A stretch of 17,469 nt of DNA from Pseudomonadota bacterium (GCA_023441105.1 JAEZQX010000492.1:1-17469), one strand, 5' to 3'; positions 6,486 through 14,498 are shown, numbered from the stretch's first letter. Notes: generated from the sequence alone by a model not told the origin. A program made the numbers and translations.

Positions 6486-8348
6486 CTAGACCTGGACGAC
6501 GACCACGCCGGGATCGGGCTGCGCCTGGTAGAGACCAGCCACCAGCGACGCCCGGCGTTCGAGCACGGCGCGCTGGTTGATGTAGCCCTTGTCGGTGATC
6601 TCGCCGGCATCGATCGACGGCGGTTCGGCCAGCAGCAGCGCGGCAGCGGCACAGGTCGATGATCCCGGGGCGAGCTGCTGCAGGCGGCGCAGGCCGGCGG
6701 CCACCGCATCGCGCACCTGCGCCGATGCCAGCGCCTGCGCAGCCGGCGCTTGCGCATCGAGCCCGGCAAGCTGCCGGCAGGCGGCGAGGTTCGGAAACAC
6801 CAGCAGGCGCACGTCGTCGCGATCGTGGCCGCAGACCACGAGGTCCTGCGCCACCGGCGCAAGCGCCTCGATGCCGCGCACACGCAGGCCGCCGACATTC
6901 ACCCAGGTACCCGAGGTGAGCTTGAAGTCTTCCGCGATCCGCCCGTCAAACACCAGGCCGGCCGCAGGAGCCTGCTCGTCGAGCCAGCGCACGGCGTCGC
7001 CGATCCGATAGAAGCCCTCCTCGTCGAAAGCGTCCCGCGTGACCGCAGGCGCCTTCCAGTAACCCGGGCTGACGTTGACGCCGCGCACGCGGATCTCCAG
7101 CTTGCCGCCGGTGGGGACCAGCTTGAGCTCGGTGCCCGGCACCGGCAGGCCGATGACGCCCGAGCGCTGCGCCTGGAAATGGCAGTCGGTGGCGAGCGGC
7201 GCGGTTTCGGTGGAACCCCAGGCCGCGACCATCGGAATGTCGCGCCCGACGGCCTCGCGGCTGAGGCGCTGCAGCGCCTCCCACAGGTGCTGCGGCAGCG
7301 CCGCCGCCGCGTAGAAGATCACTTGCAGGCGCGCGAAGAAGCGTTCCCGCAGCCGGGCGTCGGCCTGCAGGGCGCCGACGAGGAAGTCGTAGCCGCGCGG
7401 GACGTTGAAGTAGATGGTCGGGGAGACGTCGCGCAGGTTCTCGAGCGTCTTGTCGAACAGGCCGGGCGCCGCCTTGCCGCCGTCGATGTAGAGGGTGCCG
7501 CCGTTGCGCAACACCATGTTGAAGTTGTGATTGCCGCCGAAGGTGTGGTTCCACGGCAGCCAGTCGACGATCACCGGCGGGGTCTGCTCGAGGAACGGCC
7601 AGACCTGCAGCTTGGCTTGCTGGCTGGCACAGAGCATCCGCTGCGTGTTGAGCACGCCCTTGGGCATGCCGGTGGAGCCCGAGGTGAAGAGCACCTTGGC
7701 CACGGTATCGGGTGTCACCGCCGCGAATGCCTGGGCGACCGCCGGGCCGTCGGTCTCGTTCAGCAGCTCGCGGAACTCGCGCACGGCCCCGGCGGCGACG
7801 GCCGGCGCGGCGGCCAGGTCGTCCAGCACCAGGATCGCGTCGTGATCGTCCTTCACCGCGGCCAGCGCCGCGGCATAGCGATTCGCCGGTGCGGCGAAGA
7901 TGGCGCCCGGCGCAACGCTGGCCAGGATCGACTTGAGCTTGCCGTAGTCCTGCGACATCAGGCTGTAGGCCGGCGATACCGGGACGGCGGGCACGCCGAC
8001 GTGCATCGCGGCAACCGTCAGCAGCGCATGCTCGATCGAGTTGTCCGACAGCAATACCAGCGGCCGGTCCGGACCGAGCCGATTGCGCAGCATCCAGGTG
8101 GCCAGCGCCAGCACCCGCGGCAAGGCCTCGCCGTAGCTGAGGTGCCGCCAGCCGTCGCCGTGGCGCTCCGCCAGCCAGGTGACATCCGGCGAGCTCGCCG
8201 CCCACCGCACCAGCCATTCGCCGACACAGCGCGAATAGCCGCCGAGCGGCTCGGGCGACGTCGCCAGCTGCGTGCCGTCGCTGCGCCGGACGACCTCGAC
8301 CCTGGGCGGGGCGAACAGCCCGGCGGACGCAACCGCATCGCGGTTCAT
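6486..8348 (-). CDS. Feruloyl-CoA-synthase-like acyl-CoA ligase
   Basis: A 620-residue AMP-binding CoA ligase, the length usual for feruloyl-CoA synthases. It has the phosphate loop FTSGSTGMPKG (from residue 221), WLPWNHTFGGNHNFN, AAWGSTETAPLAT, and the subgroup-typical FDGRIAEDFKLTSGTWVNVG and C-terminal EITDKGYINQRAVL. Known members activate ferulate, coumarate or caffeate; relatives act on other aromatic acids. The start at 8348 overlaps the bclA stop (ATGA on the minus strand, 8345-8348), so it is probably translationally coupled to bclA. The frame stays open upstream to 9524, but that part is only an off-frame of bclA. No hydroxycinnamoyl-CoA hydratase-lyase or vanillin dehydrogenase accompanies it, so the ferulate assignment should be held loosely; a substituted benzoate or cinnamate is also plausible. 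Confidence 0.88.
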   Translation of the reverse strand: MNRDAVASAGLFAPPRVEVVRRSDGTQLATSPEPLGGYSRCVGEWLVRWAASSPDVTWLAERHGDGWRHLSYGEALPRVLALATWMLRNRLGPDRPLVLLSDNSIEHALLTVAAMHVGVPAVPVSPAYSLMSQDYGKLKSILASVAPGAIFAAPANRYAAALAAVKDDHDAILVLDDLAAAPAVAAGAVREFRELLNETDGPAVAQAFAAVTPDTVAKVLFTSGSTGMPKGVLNTQRMLCASQQAKLQVWPFLEQTPPVIVDWLPWNHTFGGNHNFNMVLRNGGTLYIDGGKAAPGLFDKTLENLRDVSPTIYFNVPRGYDFLVGALQADARLRERFFARLQVIFYAAAALPQHLWEALQRLSREAVGRDIPMVAAWGSTETAPLATDCHFQAQRSGVIGLPVPGTELKLVPTGGKLEIRVRGVNVSPGYWKAPAVTRDAFDEEGFYRIGDAVRWLDEQAPAAGLVFDGRIAEDFKLTSGTWVNVGGLRVRGIEALAPVAQDLVVCGHDRDDVRLLVFPNLAACRQLAGLDAQAPAAQALASAQVRDAVAAGLRRLQQLAPGSSTCAAAALLLAEPPSIDAGEITDKGYINQRAVLERRASLVAGLYQAQPDPGVVVVQV

Positions 8349-10012
8349 CGTCCTGCCTCCTCGCGTGCCGCCAGCTCCCGCTCGCGTTCGCGCAGCCGGA
8401 AGCGCTGGATCTTGCCGGTGGCGGTCTTCGGCAACTCCTCCAGGAACTCGACGAAGCGCGGGTACTTGTAGGGCGCAAGCCGCTGCTTGACGAAGGCCTG
8501 CAACTCGTCCTCGGTAGCCCGCATGCCGTCCTTGAGGACCACGAAGGCCTTGGTCTTGACCAGGCCGTCCTGGTCCTGCGTGCCGATCACCGCGCTTTCC
8601 AGCACCGCCGGATGCTGCATCAGGGTCGCCTCGACCTCGAACGGGGAGACGTAGATGCCGCTCACCTTCAGCATGTCGTCGCTGCGGCCGGCATAGGTGT
8701 AGTAGCCCTCGGCATCGCGGCTGTACTTGTCGCCGCTGCGCGTCCAGGCGCCCTGGAAGGTTTCGCGGCTCTTGTCGCGATCGCTCCAGTACATCAGCGC
8801 CGCGCTCGGTCCCCTGATATAGAGGTCGCCCACTTCGCCGGCCGCAACCGGGGCGCCATCGTCGCCGCGCAGCTCGATCTCGTAACCGTCGACCGGCTTG
8901 CCGGTGGTGCCGTAGCGCACGTCGCCCGGCCGATTGGAGAGGTAGACATGCAGCATCTCGGTCGAGCCGATGCCGTCGATGATGTCGCAGCCGAAGCGTT
9001 CGCTGAAGCGCTGGCCGATCTCCGCCGGCAAAGCCTCGCCGGCCGACGAGCACATCCGCAGGGCGACGGCTTCGCGCGCCGGCAGTCGCGGCGACGCCAG
9101 CATGCCGGCGAAGCCGGTCGGCGCGCCGAAGAACACCGTCGGCTTCTTCTCCGTCCAGCGCCGGAAGACCGCATCCGGCGTCGGCCGCTCGCTCATCAGC
9201 ACCACCGCTGCGCCGACGCTGAGCGGAAAGGTGAGGGCGTTGCCGAGTCCGTAGGCGAAGTAGAGCTTGGCCGCGGAAAAGCAGACGTCCTTCTCCGTCA
9301 GGCCCAGCACTGCCTGGCCGTAGAGCGCGGCCGTCCAGTGCAGGTTGGCGTGGGTGTGCACCGTTCCCTTGGGGCGGCCGGTGGAGCCGGAGGAATAGAG
9401 CCAGAAGGCGGGATCGTCGCCATGGGTGTGGGTCGCCTCGCGCTGCGGCGCCTCGCTGGCAAGCGCCTCGTCGAGGCCGATCGTCGCCTGCAGGCCGGCA
9501 ACGGCCGGCGCTGCCGATTGCCATGACGGCTGCTGGCCGTGGTGGGAGACGATCAGGTGCGCCACCTCCTGCCGCCCGCCGGATAGGCCGGCATTGCGCG
9601 TCATCGCCTGGGACAGCACCGGCAGCAGCTCCAGCGACACCAGGGCCGCCCTGGCGCGGCTGTGGCGCAGCATGTAGGCATAGTCGTCAGCCGTCAGCAG
9701 CGTGTTCACCGCCACCGGCACGACGCCGGCGTAGAGGCAGGCGAGGAAGGCCACCGGCCAGTGGCCGGTGTCGTGCATCAGCAGCAGGACCCGCTCCTCG
9801 CGGCGCAGACCGAGGGTGGCCAGCAGTCCCGCCAGTCGCCGCACCTGCTCGTCGAGTTGGCCGTAGGCCAGGCTGCCGTAGTCGTCCAGGTAGGCGACCC
9901 GGTCGCCGCGCGACCGGTTGAGCGCCAGGAGATGACTGGCGAAGTTGTAGCCGTCGCCGAGGCCGGGCGTGGCCTTGGTGCCGTCATCCGCGGGCGTTGC
10001 AGTAGCGGACAT
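8345..10012 (-). CDS. bclA: Benzoate-CoA ligase
   Basis: A 555-residue benzoate-CoA ligase converting benzoate, ATP and CoA to benzoyl-CoA, AMP and pyrophosphate in the cytoplasm; it is the entry step of the box pathway. Diagnostic sequence includes the phosphate loop YSSGSTGRPKG (from residue 206), VHTHANLHWTAALYG, KLYFAYGLGNALTFPL and GIGSTEMLHVYLSNRPGD. Further on are YAGRSDDMLKVSGIYVSP and the catalytic Lys534 in KTATGKIQRF. These closely resemble characterised benzoate-CoA ligases. The start at 10012 is preceded by GGAGGAG (10021-10015 on the minus strand). It heads a minus-strand operon with the feruloyl-CoA-synthase-like ligase and a Bug receptor, and is divergent from boxR, whose product is expected to regulate it. 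Confidence 0.96.
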   Translation of the reverse strand: MSATATPADDGTKATPGLGDGYNFASHLLALNRSRGDRVAYLDDYGSLAYGQLDEQVRRLAGLLATLGLRREERVLLLMHDTGHWPVAFLACLYAGVVPVAVNTLLTADDYAYMLRHSRARAALVSLELLPVLSQAMTRNAGLSGGRQEVAHLIVSHHGQQPSWQSAAPAVAGLQATIGLDEALASEAPQREATHTHGDDPAFWLYSSGSTGRPKGTVHTHANLHWTAALYGQAVLGLTEKDVCFSAAKLYFAYGLGNALTFPLSVGAAVVLMSERPTPDAVFRRWTEKKPTVFFGAPTGFAGMLASPRLPAREAVALRMCSSAGEALPAEIGQRFSERFGCDIIDGIGSTEMLHVYLSNRPGDVRYGTTGKPVDGYEIELRGDDGAPVAAGEVGDLYIRGPSAALMYWSDRDKSRETFQGAWTRSGDKYSRDAEGYYTYAGRSDDMLKVSGIYVSPFEVEATLMQHPAVLESAVIGTQDQDGLVKTKAFVVLKDGMRATEDELQAFVKQRLAPYKYPRFVEFLEELPKTATGKIQRFRLRERERELAAREEAGR

Positions 10013-10061
10013 ATCTCCTCCGATTGGCGGTCCGCGGCGCTTGCAGGGCGGCGGACAATGA

Positions 10062-10091
10062 ATTATCTTGCTTGGGATCGGAAGCTATCAA
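10062..10091 (-). promoter_or_regulatory. Candidate sigma-70 promoter of bclA
   Basis: On the minus strand TTGATA (10091-10086) is followed after 18 bases by GATAAT (10067-10062), 5/6 matches to each consensus box. Transcription would start near 10055, giving a leader of about 43 bases before bclA. The region is visibly AT-richer than its surroundings. A second possible -35, TTGACT, lies upstream at 10110-10105. Confidence 0.6.
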
Positions 10092-10114
10092 TGCTTTGAT
10101 CGCAAGTCAAGCAA
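10068..10114. promoter_or_regulatory. Inverted repeats in the bclA/boxR divergent region
   Basis: TTGCTTG (10068-10074) and CAAGCAA (10108-10114) are exact inverted repeats. They flank the spacer and -35 of the bclA promoter and lie just upstream of the boxR -10. A second dyad, TTGA (10097-10100) N7 TCAA (10108-10111... overlapping the first right arm by position), is nested within. Such symmetry in a divergent promoter is typical of operator sites; the binding protein is not known from sequence, with BoxR the leading candidate. Confidence 0.4.
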
Positions 10115-10126
10115 TATACTGCATTG
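10115..10126 (+). promoter_or_regulatory. Candidate boxR -10 with overlapping TGCAT operator half
   Basis: TATACT (10115-10120) is a good -10 box with no convincing -35 at 16-18 bases upstream. TGCATTG runs directly off its last base (10120-10126), and CAATGC at 10089-10094 is the inverted copy of GCATTG at 10121-10126. From memory, TGCA-containing repeats are the reported operators of BoxR and its anaerobic homologue BzdR, so autoregulation is plausible. Confidence 0.4.
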
Positions 10127-10181
10127 GTCGGCGCCGATGACCGCTCCGGTCCGATCATCACCCAGACATCAATCCAGGAAC

Positions 10182-11120
10182 ATGACTGAACGCTCGGAAG
10201 TGGATCTGGTGGCCCCCGAGGGCGAGGCCACGGACACACCCGGCGCCGCCGGCGCCGACGAGGCGAAGAACCCGCTGCTGGTGGCGCTGGGCGAACGCGT
10301 CCGGACGCTGCGGGCCCGGCGCGGCCTCACCCGCAAGGCGGTGGCGCTCGCGGCCGACGTGTCGGAGCGGCATCTCGCCAATCTCGAGTACGGCATCGGC
10401 AACGCTTCGGTGCTGGTGCTCCAGCAGGTTGCCGGCGCCTTGCAATGCCCGCTCGCGGAGCTCCTCGGCGACGTCACCACCCGCTCGCCGGAATGGCTGC
10501 TGATCCGCGAGCTGTTGAAGAACCGCAGCGAAGCCGAGCTGCGCCGCGCGCGGCTGCTGCTGTCCGAGCAGTTCGGCGACGGCGGCGAGGACACCGGCCG
10601 GCATTCGCGTATCGCGCTGATCGGGCTGCGCGGCGCCGGCAAGTCGACGCTGGGCCGGATGCTGGCCGATCATCGCGAGGTGCCCTTCGTCGAGCTGAGC
10701 CGGGAGGTCGAGCAGCTGGCCGGCTGCAGCATCCGCGAGATCTACGACCTCTACGGCGCCAGCGCCTACCGCCGCTACGAGCGGCGGGCCATCGACGAAA
10801 CCATCCGCGCCTATCCGGCGGTTGTGATCGCGACCCCCGGCGGCATCGTCGCGGATCCGGCCACCTTCAACCAGCTGCTGGGCAGCTGCACCACGATCTG
10901 GCTGCGCGCCCTGCCGGAGGACCACATGAACCGCGTGGCCGCCCAGGGCGATACCCGCCCCATGGCGGCCAGCCGCGAGGCCATGGAAGACCTCAAGCGG
11001 ATCCTCGCCGGCCGCACGCCGTTCTATTCCAAGGCCGACCTGACGCTCGACACCAGCAGCCAGGATCTCGAAAGGACGTTCGCCAAGCTGGTGGCGATGA
11101 CGGAGAAGATTGCACGATAA
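10182..11120 (+). CDS. boxR: BoxR regulator: XRE helix-turn-helix plus shikimate-kinase-like domain
   Basis: A 312-residue regulator with an N-terminal XRE-type helix-turn-helix (about residues 36-90; LTRKAVALAADVSERHLANLE) joined to a shikimate-kinase-like domain with Walker A GLRGAGKST (148-156). This fusion is the hallmark of BoxR/BzdR, in which the kinase-like domain binds benzoyl-CoA and relieves repression of box or bzd promoters. The start is uncertain. The ATG at 10182 has AGGAA only one base upstream, which is too close, and in-frame ATGs at 10068 and 10137 also exist; 10182 best fits homologue length and leaves the promoter elements outside the gene. The gene is divergent from bclA and upstream of boxC. 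Confidence 0.93.
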   Translation: MTERSEVDLVAPEGEATDTPGAAGADEAKNPLLVALGERVRTLRARRGLTRKAVALAADVSERHLANLEYGIGNASVLVLQQVAGALQCPLAELLGDVTTRSPEWLLIRELLKNRSEAELRRARLLLSEQFGDGGEDTGRHSRIALIGLRGAGKSTLGRMLADHREVPFVELSREVEQLAGCSIREIYDLYGASAYRRYERRAIDETIRAYPAVVIATPGGIVADPATFNQLLGSCTTIWLRALPEDHMNRVAAQGDTRPMAASREAMEDLKRILAGRTPFYSKADLTLDTSSQDLERTFAKLVAMTEKIAR

Positions 11121-11125
11121 TGCCT

Positions 11126-11145
11126 GTATCACGCTTGACTGACGA
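11126..11145 (+). promoter_or_regulatory. 20-base block shared with the bclA/boxR region
   Basis: The pattern GTATnnnGCTTGACTnnCGA occurs here and, on the minus strand, at 10119-10100. Fifteen of its 20 positions are fixed, including an exact 8-base core. It spans the boxC -35 and overlaps an imperfect dyad, TTGACTG (11135-11141) with CAGTCGA (11146-11152). It is probably a common regulator site or common promoter element of the bclA and boxC promoters. Confidence 0.45.
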
Positions 11146-11164
11146 CAGTCGAGCGAAGTATGAT
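11135..11164 (+). promoter_or_regulatory. Candidate sigma-70 promoter of boxC
   Basis: TTGACT (11135-11140) is followed after 18 bases by TATGAT (11159-11164), each a 5/6 match. The palindrome ATGCAT (11163-11168) overlaps the end of the -10, placing a TGCA core at the same position as at the boxR -10. The boxC leader would be about 75 bases. This gives boxCBA its own promoter apart from boxR. Confidence 0.6.
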
Positions 11165-11232
11165 GCATGTCAAGGCTGACGCCTTCGACTTCTGGCAGGC
11201 ATTATGATTCCTGCGCCCGTTCGCAGGCACCC

Positions 11233-11238
11233 AAGGAG
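11233..11238 (+). promoter_or_regulatory. Shine-Dalgarno deciding the boxC start
   Basis: AAGGAG lies 6 bases before the ATG at 11245. It argues against the in-frame ATG at 11167, which overlaps the ATGCAT element and would add 26 residues that do not look like BoxC. Confidence 0.75.
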
Positions 11239-11244
11239 AGCTTC

Positions 11245-12963
11245 ATGGCTGACACCATCACCAGACCGGCACAGGCGCCGGCACAGGCCGGCATCCGGGG
11301 CGGCGATGCCGCGGCGGGGAAGGTCGATTACCGCACCGATCCTTCCCGCTACCGGCACTGGCGCCTGGAGGTCGATGGCACGGTGGCGCGCCTGCGGCTG
11401 GATGTCGCCGAGGACGGCGGCATCCGTCCCGGCTACAAGCTGAAGCTCAACAGTTACGACCTCGGCGTCGACGTCGAGTTGCACGATGCCCTCAACCGGA
11501 TCCGCTTCGAGCATCCGGCGGTGCGGTCGGTGGTGGTCACCAGCGCCAAGGAACGCGTCTTCTGCTCGGGCGCGAACATATTCATGCTGGGCGTCTCGAG
11601 CCATGCCTGGAAGGTGAACTTTTGCAAGTTCACCAATGAAACGCGCAACGGCATCGAGGATTCCTCGCGCCATTCCGGGATCGGCTTCGTTGCCGCGGTC
11701 AACGGCGCCTGTGCCGGTGGCGGCTACGAGCTGGCGCTGGCCTGCGACGAGATCATCCTGGTCGATGACCGGTCGTCGTCGGTGTCGCTGCCGGAAGTGC
11801 CGTTGCTGGGCGTGCTGCCGGGCACCGGCGGCCTGACCCGGGTGACCGACAAGCGTCGCGTGCGCCACGACCTCGCCGACCTCTTCTGCACCAGCGTCGA
11901 AGGCGTGCGAGGCCAGCGGGCGGTCGACTGGCGGCTGGTCGATGCAGCCGTCAAGCCGGCGCAATTCGCCGCGGCGGTCGACGAGGCCGCTGCCCGCCTC
12001 GGGCGCGACAGCGATCGTCCCGCCAACGCCAAGGGCGTGCCGCTCGAGCGTCTCGCCCGCGAGGACTCTGCGGACGCCATCGACTACGAGCATGTATCGA
12101 TTGCCATCGACCGCAGCAAGCGCACCGCGACCTTCACCGTGAAGGCGCCGGCATCGCCGCAGCCGAGCGACATCGCCGGCATCGAGGCGGCGGGCGCCGG
12201 CTGGTGGCCGCTGGCCATGGCGCGCCAGCTCGACGACGCCATCCTGTCCCTGCGCACCAACGAGCTCGACATCGGCGTCTGGCTGCTCAAGACCAGCGGC
12301 GATCCGGCAGCGGTGCTGGCAGCGGATGCCGTCCTGCTGCAGCATCGCGAGCATTGGCTGGTGCGCGAGACCATCGGCCTGCTGCGACGCACGCTCGCCC
12401 GGCTGGACGTGTCGTCGCGCAGCCTCTTCGCCATCGTCGAGCCCGGCTCCTGCTTCGCCGGCACGCTCGCCGAGCTGGCCTTCGCCGCCGACCGGACCTA
12501 CATGCTGGCGTTGCCGGATGACAGCGCTTCGGCACCGACCCTGGTGCTGAACGAGCTCAACTTCGGCATCTATCCGATGGTCAACGACCAGTCCCGCCTG
12601 CAGCGCCGCTTCCACGACGAGGCCGGTCCGCTCGAGGCGGTGCGCGCCGCCGCCGGCAAGCCGCTCGACGGCGAGGCCGCGCTGGCACTGGGGCTGGTGA
12701 CCAGCGCGCCGGACGACATCGACTGGGAGGACGAGATCCGCATTGCGATCGAGGAGCGCGTGGCGATGTCGCCGGATGCGCTCACGGGGTTGGAGGCCAA
12801 CCTGCGTTTCTCCGGGCGGGAGAACATGCTGACCCGCATCTTCGGTCGCCTGACGGCCTGGCAGAACTGGATCTTCATCCGGCCGAATGCGGTCGGCGAA
12901 CGCGGCGCGCTCAAGGTCTACGGCACCGGCGAGAAGGTCGCCTTCGACCAGAACCGCGTCTGA
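11245..12963 (+). CDS. boxC: 2,3-epoxybenzoyl-CoA dihydrolase BoxC
   Basis: A 572-residue enoyl-CoA hydratase/isomerase superfamily protein; BoxC proteins are unusually long crotonases of about 550 residues. It hydrolyses 2,3-epoxybenzoyl-CoA with two waters to 3,4-dehydroadipyl-CoA semialdehyde and formate. Cys127 (NFCKFTNETRNG), Glu162 (GGGYELALACDE) and Glu184 (SLPEVPLLGVLPGTGG) line up, at a constant offset of 16, with the catalytic residues I recall from the Burkholderia BoxC structure (Cys111, Glu146, Glu168). The C-terminal half continues with a second crotonase-like section, ending in the IRPNAVGERGALKVYGTG region. The start at 11245 is set by AAGGAG. It precedes boxB by 107 bases on the same strand. 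Confidence 0.96.
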   Translation: MADTITRPAQAPAQAGIRGGDAAAGKVDYRTDPSRYRHWRLEVDGTVARLRLDVAEDGGIRPGYKLKLNSYDLGVDVELHDALNRIRFEHPAVRSVVVTSAKERVFCSGANIFMLGVSSHAWKVNFCKFTNETRNGIEDSSRHSGIGFVAAVNGACAGGGYELALACDEIILVDDRSSSVSLPEVPLLGVLPGTGGLTRVTDKRRVRHDLADLFCTSVEGVRGQRAVDWRLVDAAVKPAQFAAAVDEAAARLGRDSDRPANAKGVPLERLAREDSADAIDYEHVSIAIDRSKRTATFTVKAPASPQPSDIAGIEAAGAGWWPLAMARQLDDAILSLRTNELDIGVWLLKTSGDPAAVLAADAVLLQHREHWLVRETIGLLRRTLARLDVSSRSLFAIVEPGSCFAGTLAELAFAADRTYMLALPDDSASAPTLVLNELNFGIYPMVNDQSRLQRRFHDEAGPLEAVRAAAGKPLDGEAALALGLVTSAPDDIDWEDEIRIAIEERVAMSPDALTGLEANLRFSGRENMLTRIFGRLTAWQNWIFIRPNAVGERGALKVYGTGEKVAFDQNRV

Positions 12964-12966
12964 CCC

Positions 12967-12979
12967 GCGGATCGTCCGC
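12967..12979 (+). other. Small hairpin after boxC
   Basis: GCGGA (12967-12971), TCG, TCCGC (12975-12979) forms a perfect 5-bp stem just past the boxC stop, followed by CCCCTTT. It is too short, and the T-run too weak, for a convincing terminator. It might cause pausing or partial attenuation between boxC and boxB. The rest of the 107-base boxC-boxB gap holds only the boxB ribosome site (AGGAA, 13058-13062). Confidence 0.25.
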
Positions 12980-13070
12980 CCCCTTTGTCCGTGAACTTCC
13001 CGCGCCTCGGCAACCGCTTCATCCTGCCCACCCCGGCGGCCGCGGCGCATCCTCGATAGGAACGACCGAC

Positions 13071-14498
13071 ATGTCCTCGATCAACTACAGCGACAAGATT
13101 CCCAACAACGTCAACCTGAGCGAAGACCGTACGCTGCAACGGGCGCTCGAGGGCTGGCAGCCCAACTTCATCAACTGGTGGGGCGACGTCGGGCCGGAAG
13201 GTTCGAACAACTTCGACGTCTACCTGCGCACCGCCACCAGCGTCGATCCGCAGGGCTGGGCGCATTTCGGCTACGTCAAGATGCCGGACTACCGCTGGGG
13301 CATCTTCATGAACCCGGGCGACCCCGAGCGCAAGATCCACTTCGGCGACCATCTGGGCGACAAGGCCTGGCAGGACGTGCCGGGTGAGCATCGCGCCAAC
13401 CTCCGGCGGATCATCGTGACGCAGGGCGATACCGAACCGGCTTCGGTCGAGCAGCAGCGCCACCTGGGGCTCACCGCGCCGTCGATGTACGACCTGCGCA
13501 ACCTCTTCCAGATCAACGTCGAGGAGGGCCGCCACCTGTGGGCGATGGTCTACCTGCTGCACCGTCACTTCGGTCGTGACGGCCGCGAGGAGGCGGAGGA
13601 GCTGCTGGTGCGGCGTTCGGGCGACGAGAACAATCCGCGCATCCTCGGCGCCTTCAACGAGAAGACGCCGGACTGGTTGGCGTTCTTCATGTTCACCTAC
13701 TTCACCGACCGCGACGGCAAGTTCCAGCTCTCGGCGCTGGCGGAAAGCGCCTTCGACCCGCTCGCCCGCACCACCCGATTCATGCTGACCGAGGAAGCGC
13801 ACCACATGTTCGTCGGCGAGAGCGGCGTTTCCCGCACCATCGCGCGCACCTGCCAGGTGATGAACGAGCTGAAGACCGACGACGTCGCCAGGATCCGGGC
13901 CGCCGGAGTGATCGACCTGCCCACCATCCAGCGCTACCTCAACTTCCACTACAGCGTCACCATCGACCTGTTCGGCGCCGATCAGTCGAGCAATGCCGCG
14001 TCCTTCTACAGCTCGGGCCTGAAGGGCCGGTACGAGGAGGGCAAGCGCCAGGACGATCACATCCTCAAGTCGCAGACCTACAAGGTCCTCGCGGTGCAGG
14101 ATGGCCGGCTGGTGGAAACGGAGGCGCCGATGCTCAACGCGCTCAACGAAGTCCTGCGCGACGACTTCATCAAGGACTCGGTGGCCGGTGTCGGCCGCTG
14201 GAACCGGGTGATCGAGAAGGCGGGCATCCCGTTCCGCCTGACGGTGCCGCACAAGGCGTTCCATCGCAACATCGGCACGCTGGCGGGAATCAAGGTATCG
14301 CCGGAGGGCCAGGTGGTGGACAACGCGACCTGGGAGGCGAACCAGGCCCAGTGGCTGCCGACCGCCGAGGATCGCGCTTTCGTCGCTTCGCTGATGGGGC
14401 GCGTGGTCGAGCCCGGCAAGTTCGCCAACTGGATCACGCCGCCGGCGGTGGGCATCAACCGGCAGCCGATCGACTTCGAGTACGTGCGCTTCAACTGA
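13071..14498 (+). CDS. boxB: Benzoyl-CoA 2,3-epoxidase, di-iron oxygenase subunit BoxB
   Basis: A 475-residue class I di-iron oxygenase component that forms 2,3-epoxybenzoyl-CoA from benzoyl-CoA and O2, with electrons from BoxA. Two ferritin-like ExxH motifs are visible: VEEGRHLW (Glu152, His155) and TEEAHHMF (Glu241/242, His244/245). Additional acidic candidates are Glu122 and Asp213. The N-terminal segment (SINYSDKIPNNVNLSEDRTL) and the WQPNFINWWGDVGPEG region are characteristic of BoxB, and length is as expected. The start at 13071 has AGGAA at 13058-13062. A 45-base gap with a strong hairpin separates it from boxA. Family and function are well supported; exact ligand assignments are by analogy. 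Confidence 0.97.
   Translation: MSSINYSDKIPNNVNLSEDRTLQRALEGWQPNFINWWGDVGPEGSNNFDVYLRTATSVDPQGWAHFGYVKMPDYRWGIFMNPGDPERKIHFGDHLGDKAWQDVPGEHRANLRRIIVTQGDTEPASVEQQRHLGLTAPSMYDLRNLFQINVEEGRHLWAMVYLLHRHFGRDGREEAEELLVRRSGDENNPRILGAFNEKTPDWLAFFMFTYFTDRDGKFQLSALAESAFDPLARTTRFMLTEEAHHMFVGESGVSRTIARTCQVMNELKTDDVARIRAAGVIDLPTIQRYLNFHYSVTIDLFGADQSSNAASFYSSGLKGRYEEGKRQDDHILKSQTYKVLAVQDGRLVETEAPMLNALNEVLRDDFIKDSVAGVGRWNRVIEKAGIPFRLTVPHKAFHRNIGTLAGIKVSPEGQVVDNATWEANQAQWLPTAEDRAFVASLMGRVVEPGKFANWITPPAVGINRQPIDFEYVRFN

Noticed and set aside
8349..9524. Apparent 392-residue N-terminal extension of the feruloyl-CoA-synthase-like protein
   Set aside because: It is an off-frame reading of bclA; the true start at 8348 overlaps the bclA stop and gives the normal family length.
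11170..13050. 626-codon minus-strand open frame opposite boxC
   Set aside because: Low-complexity composition and no family resemblance; boxC on the plus strand has catalytic residues, a ribosome site and a promoter.
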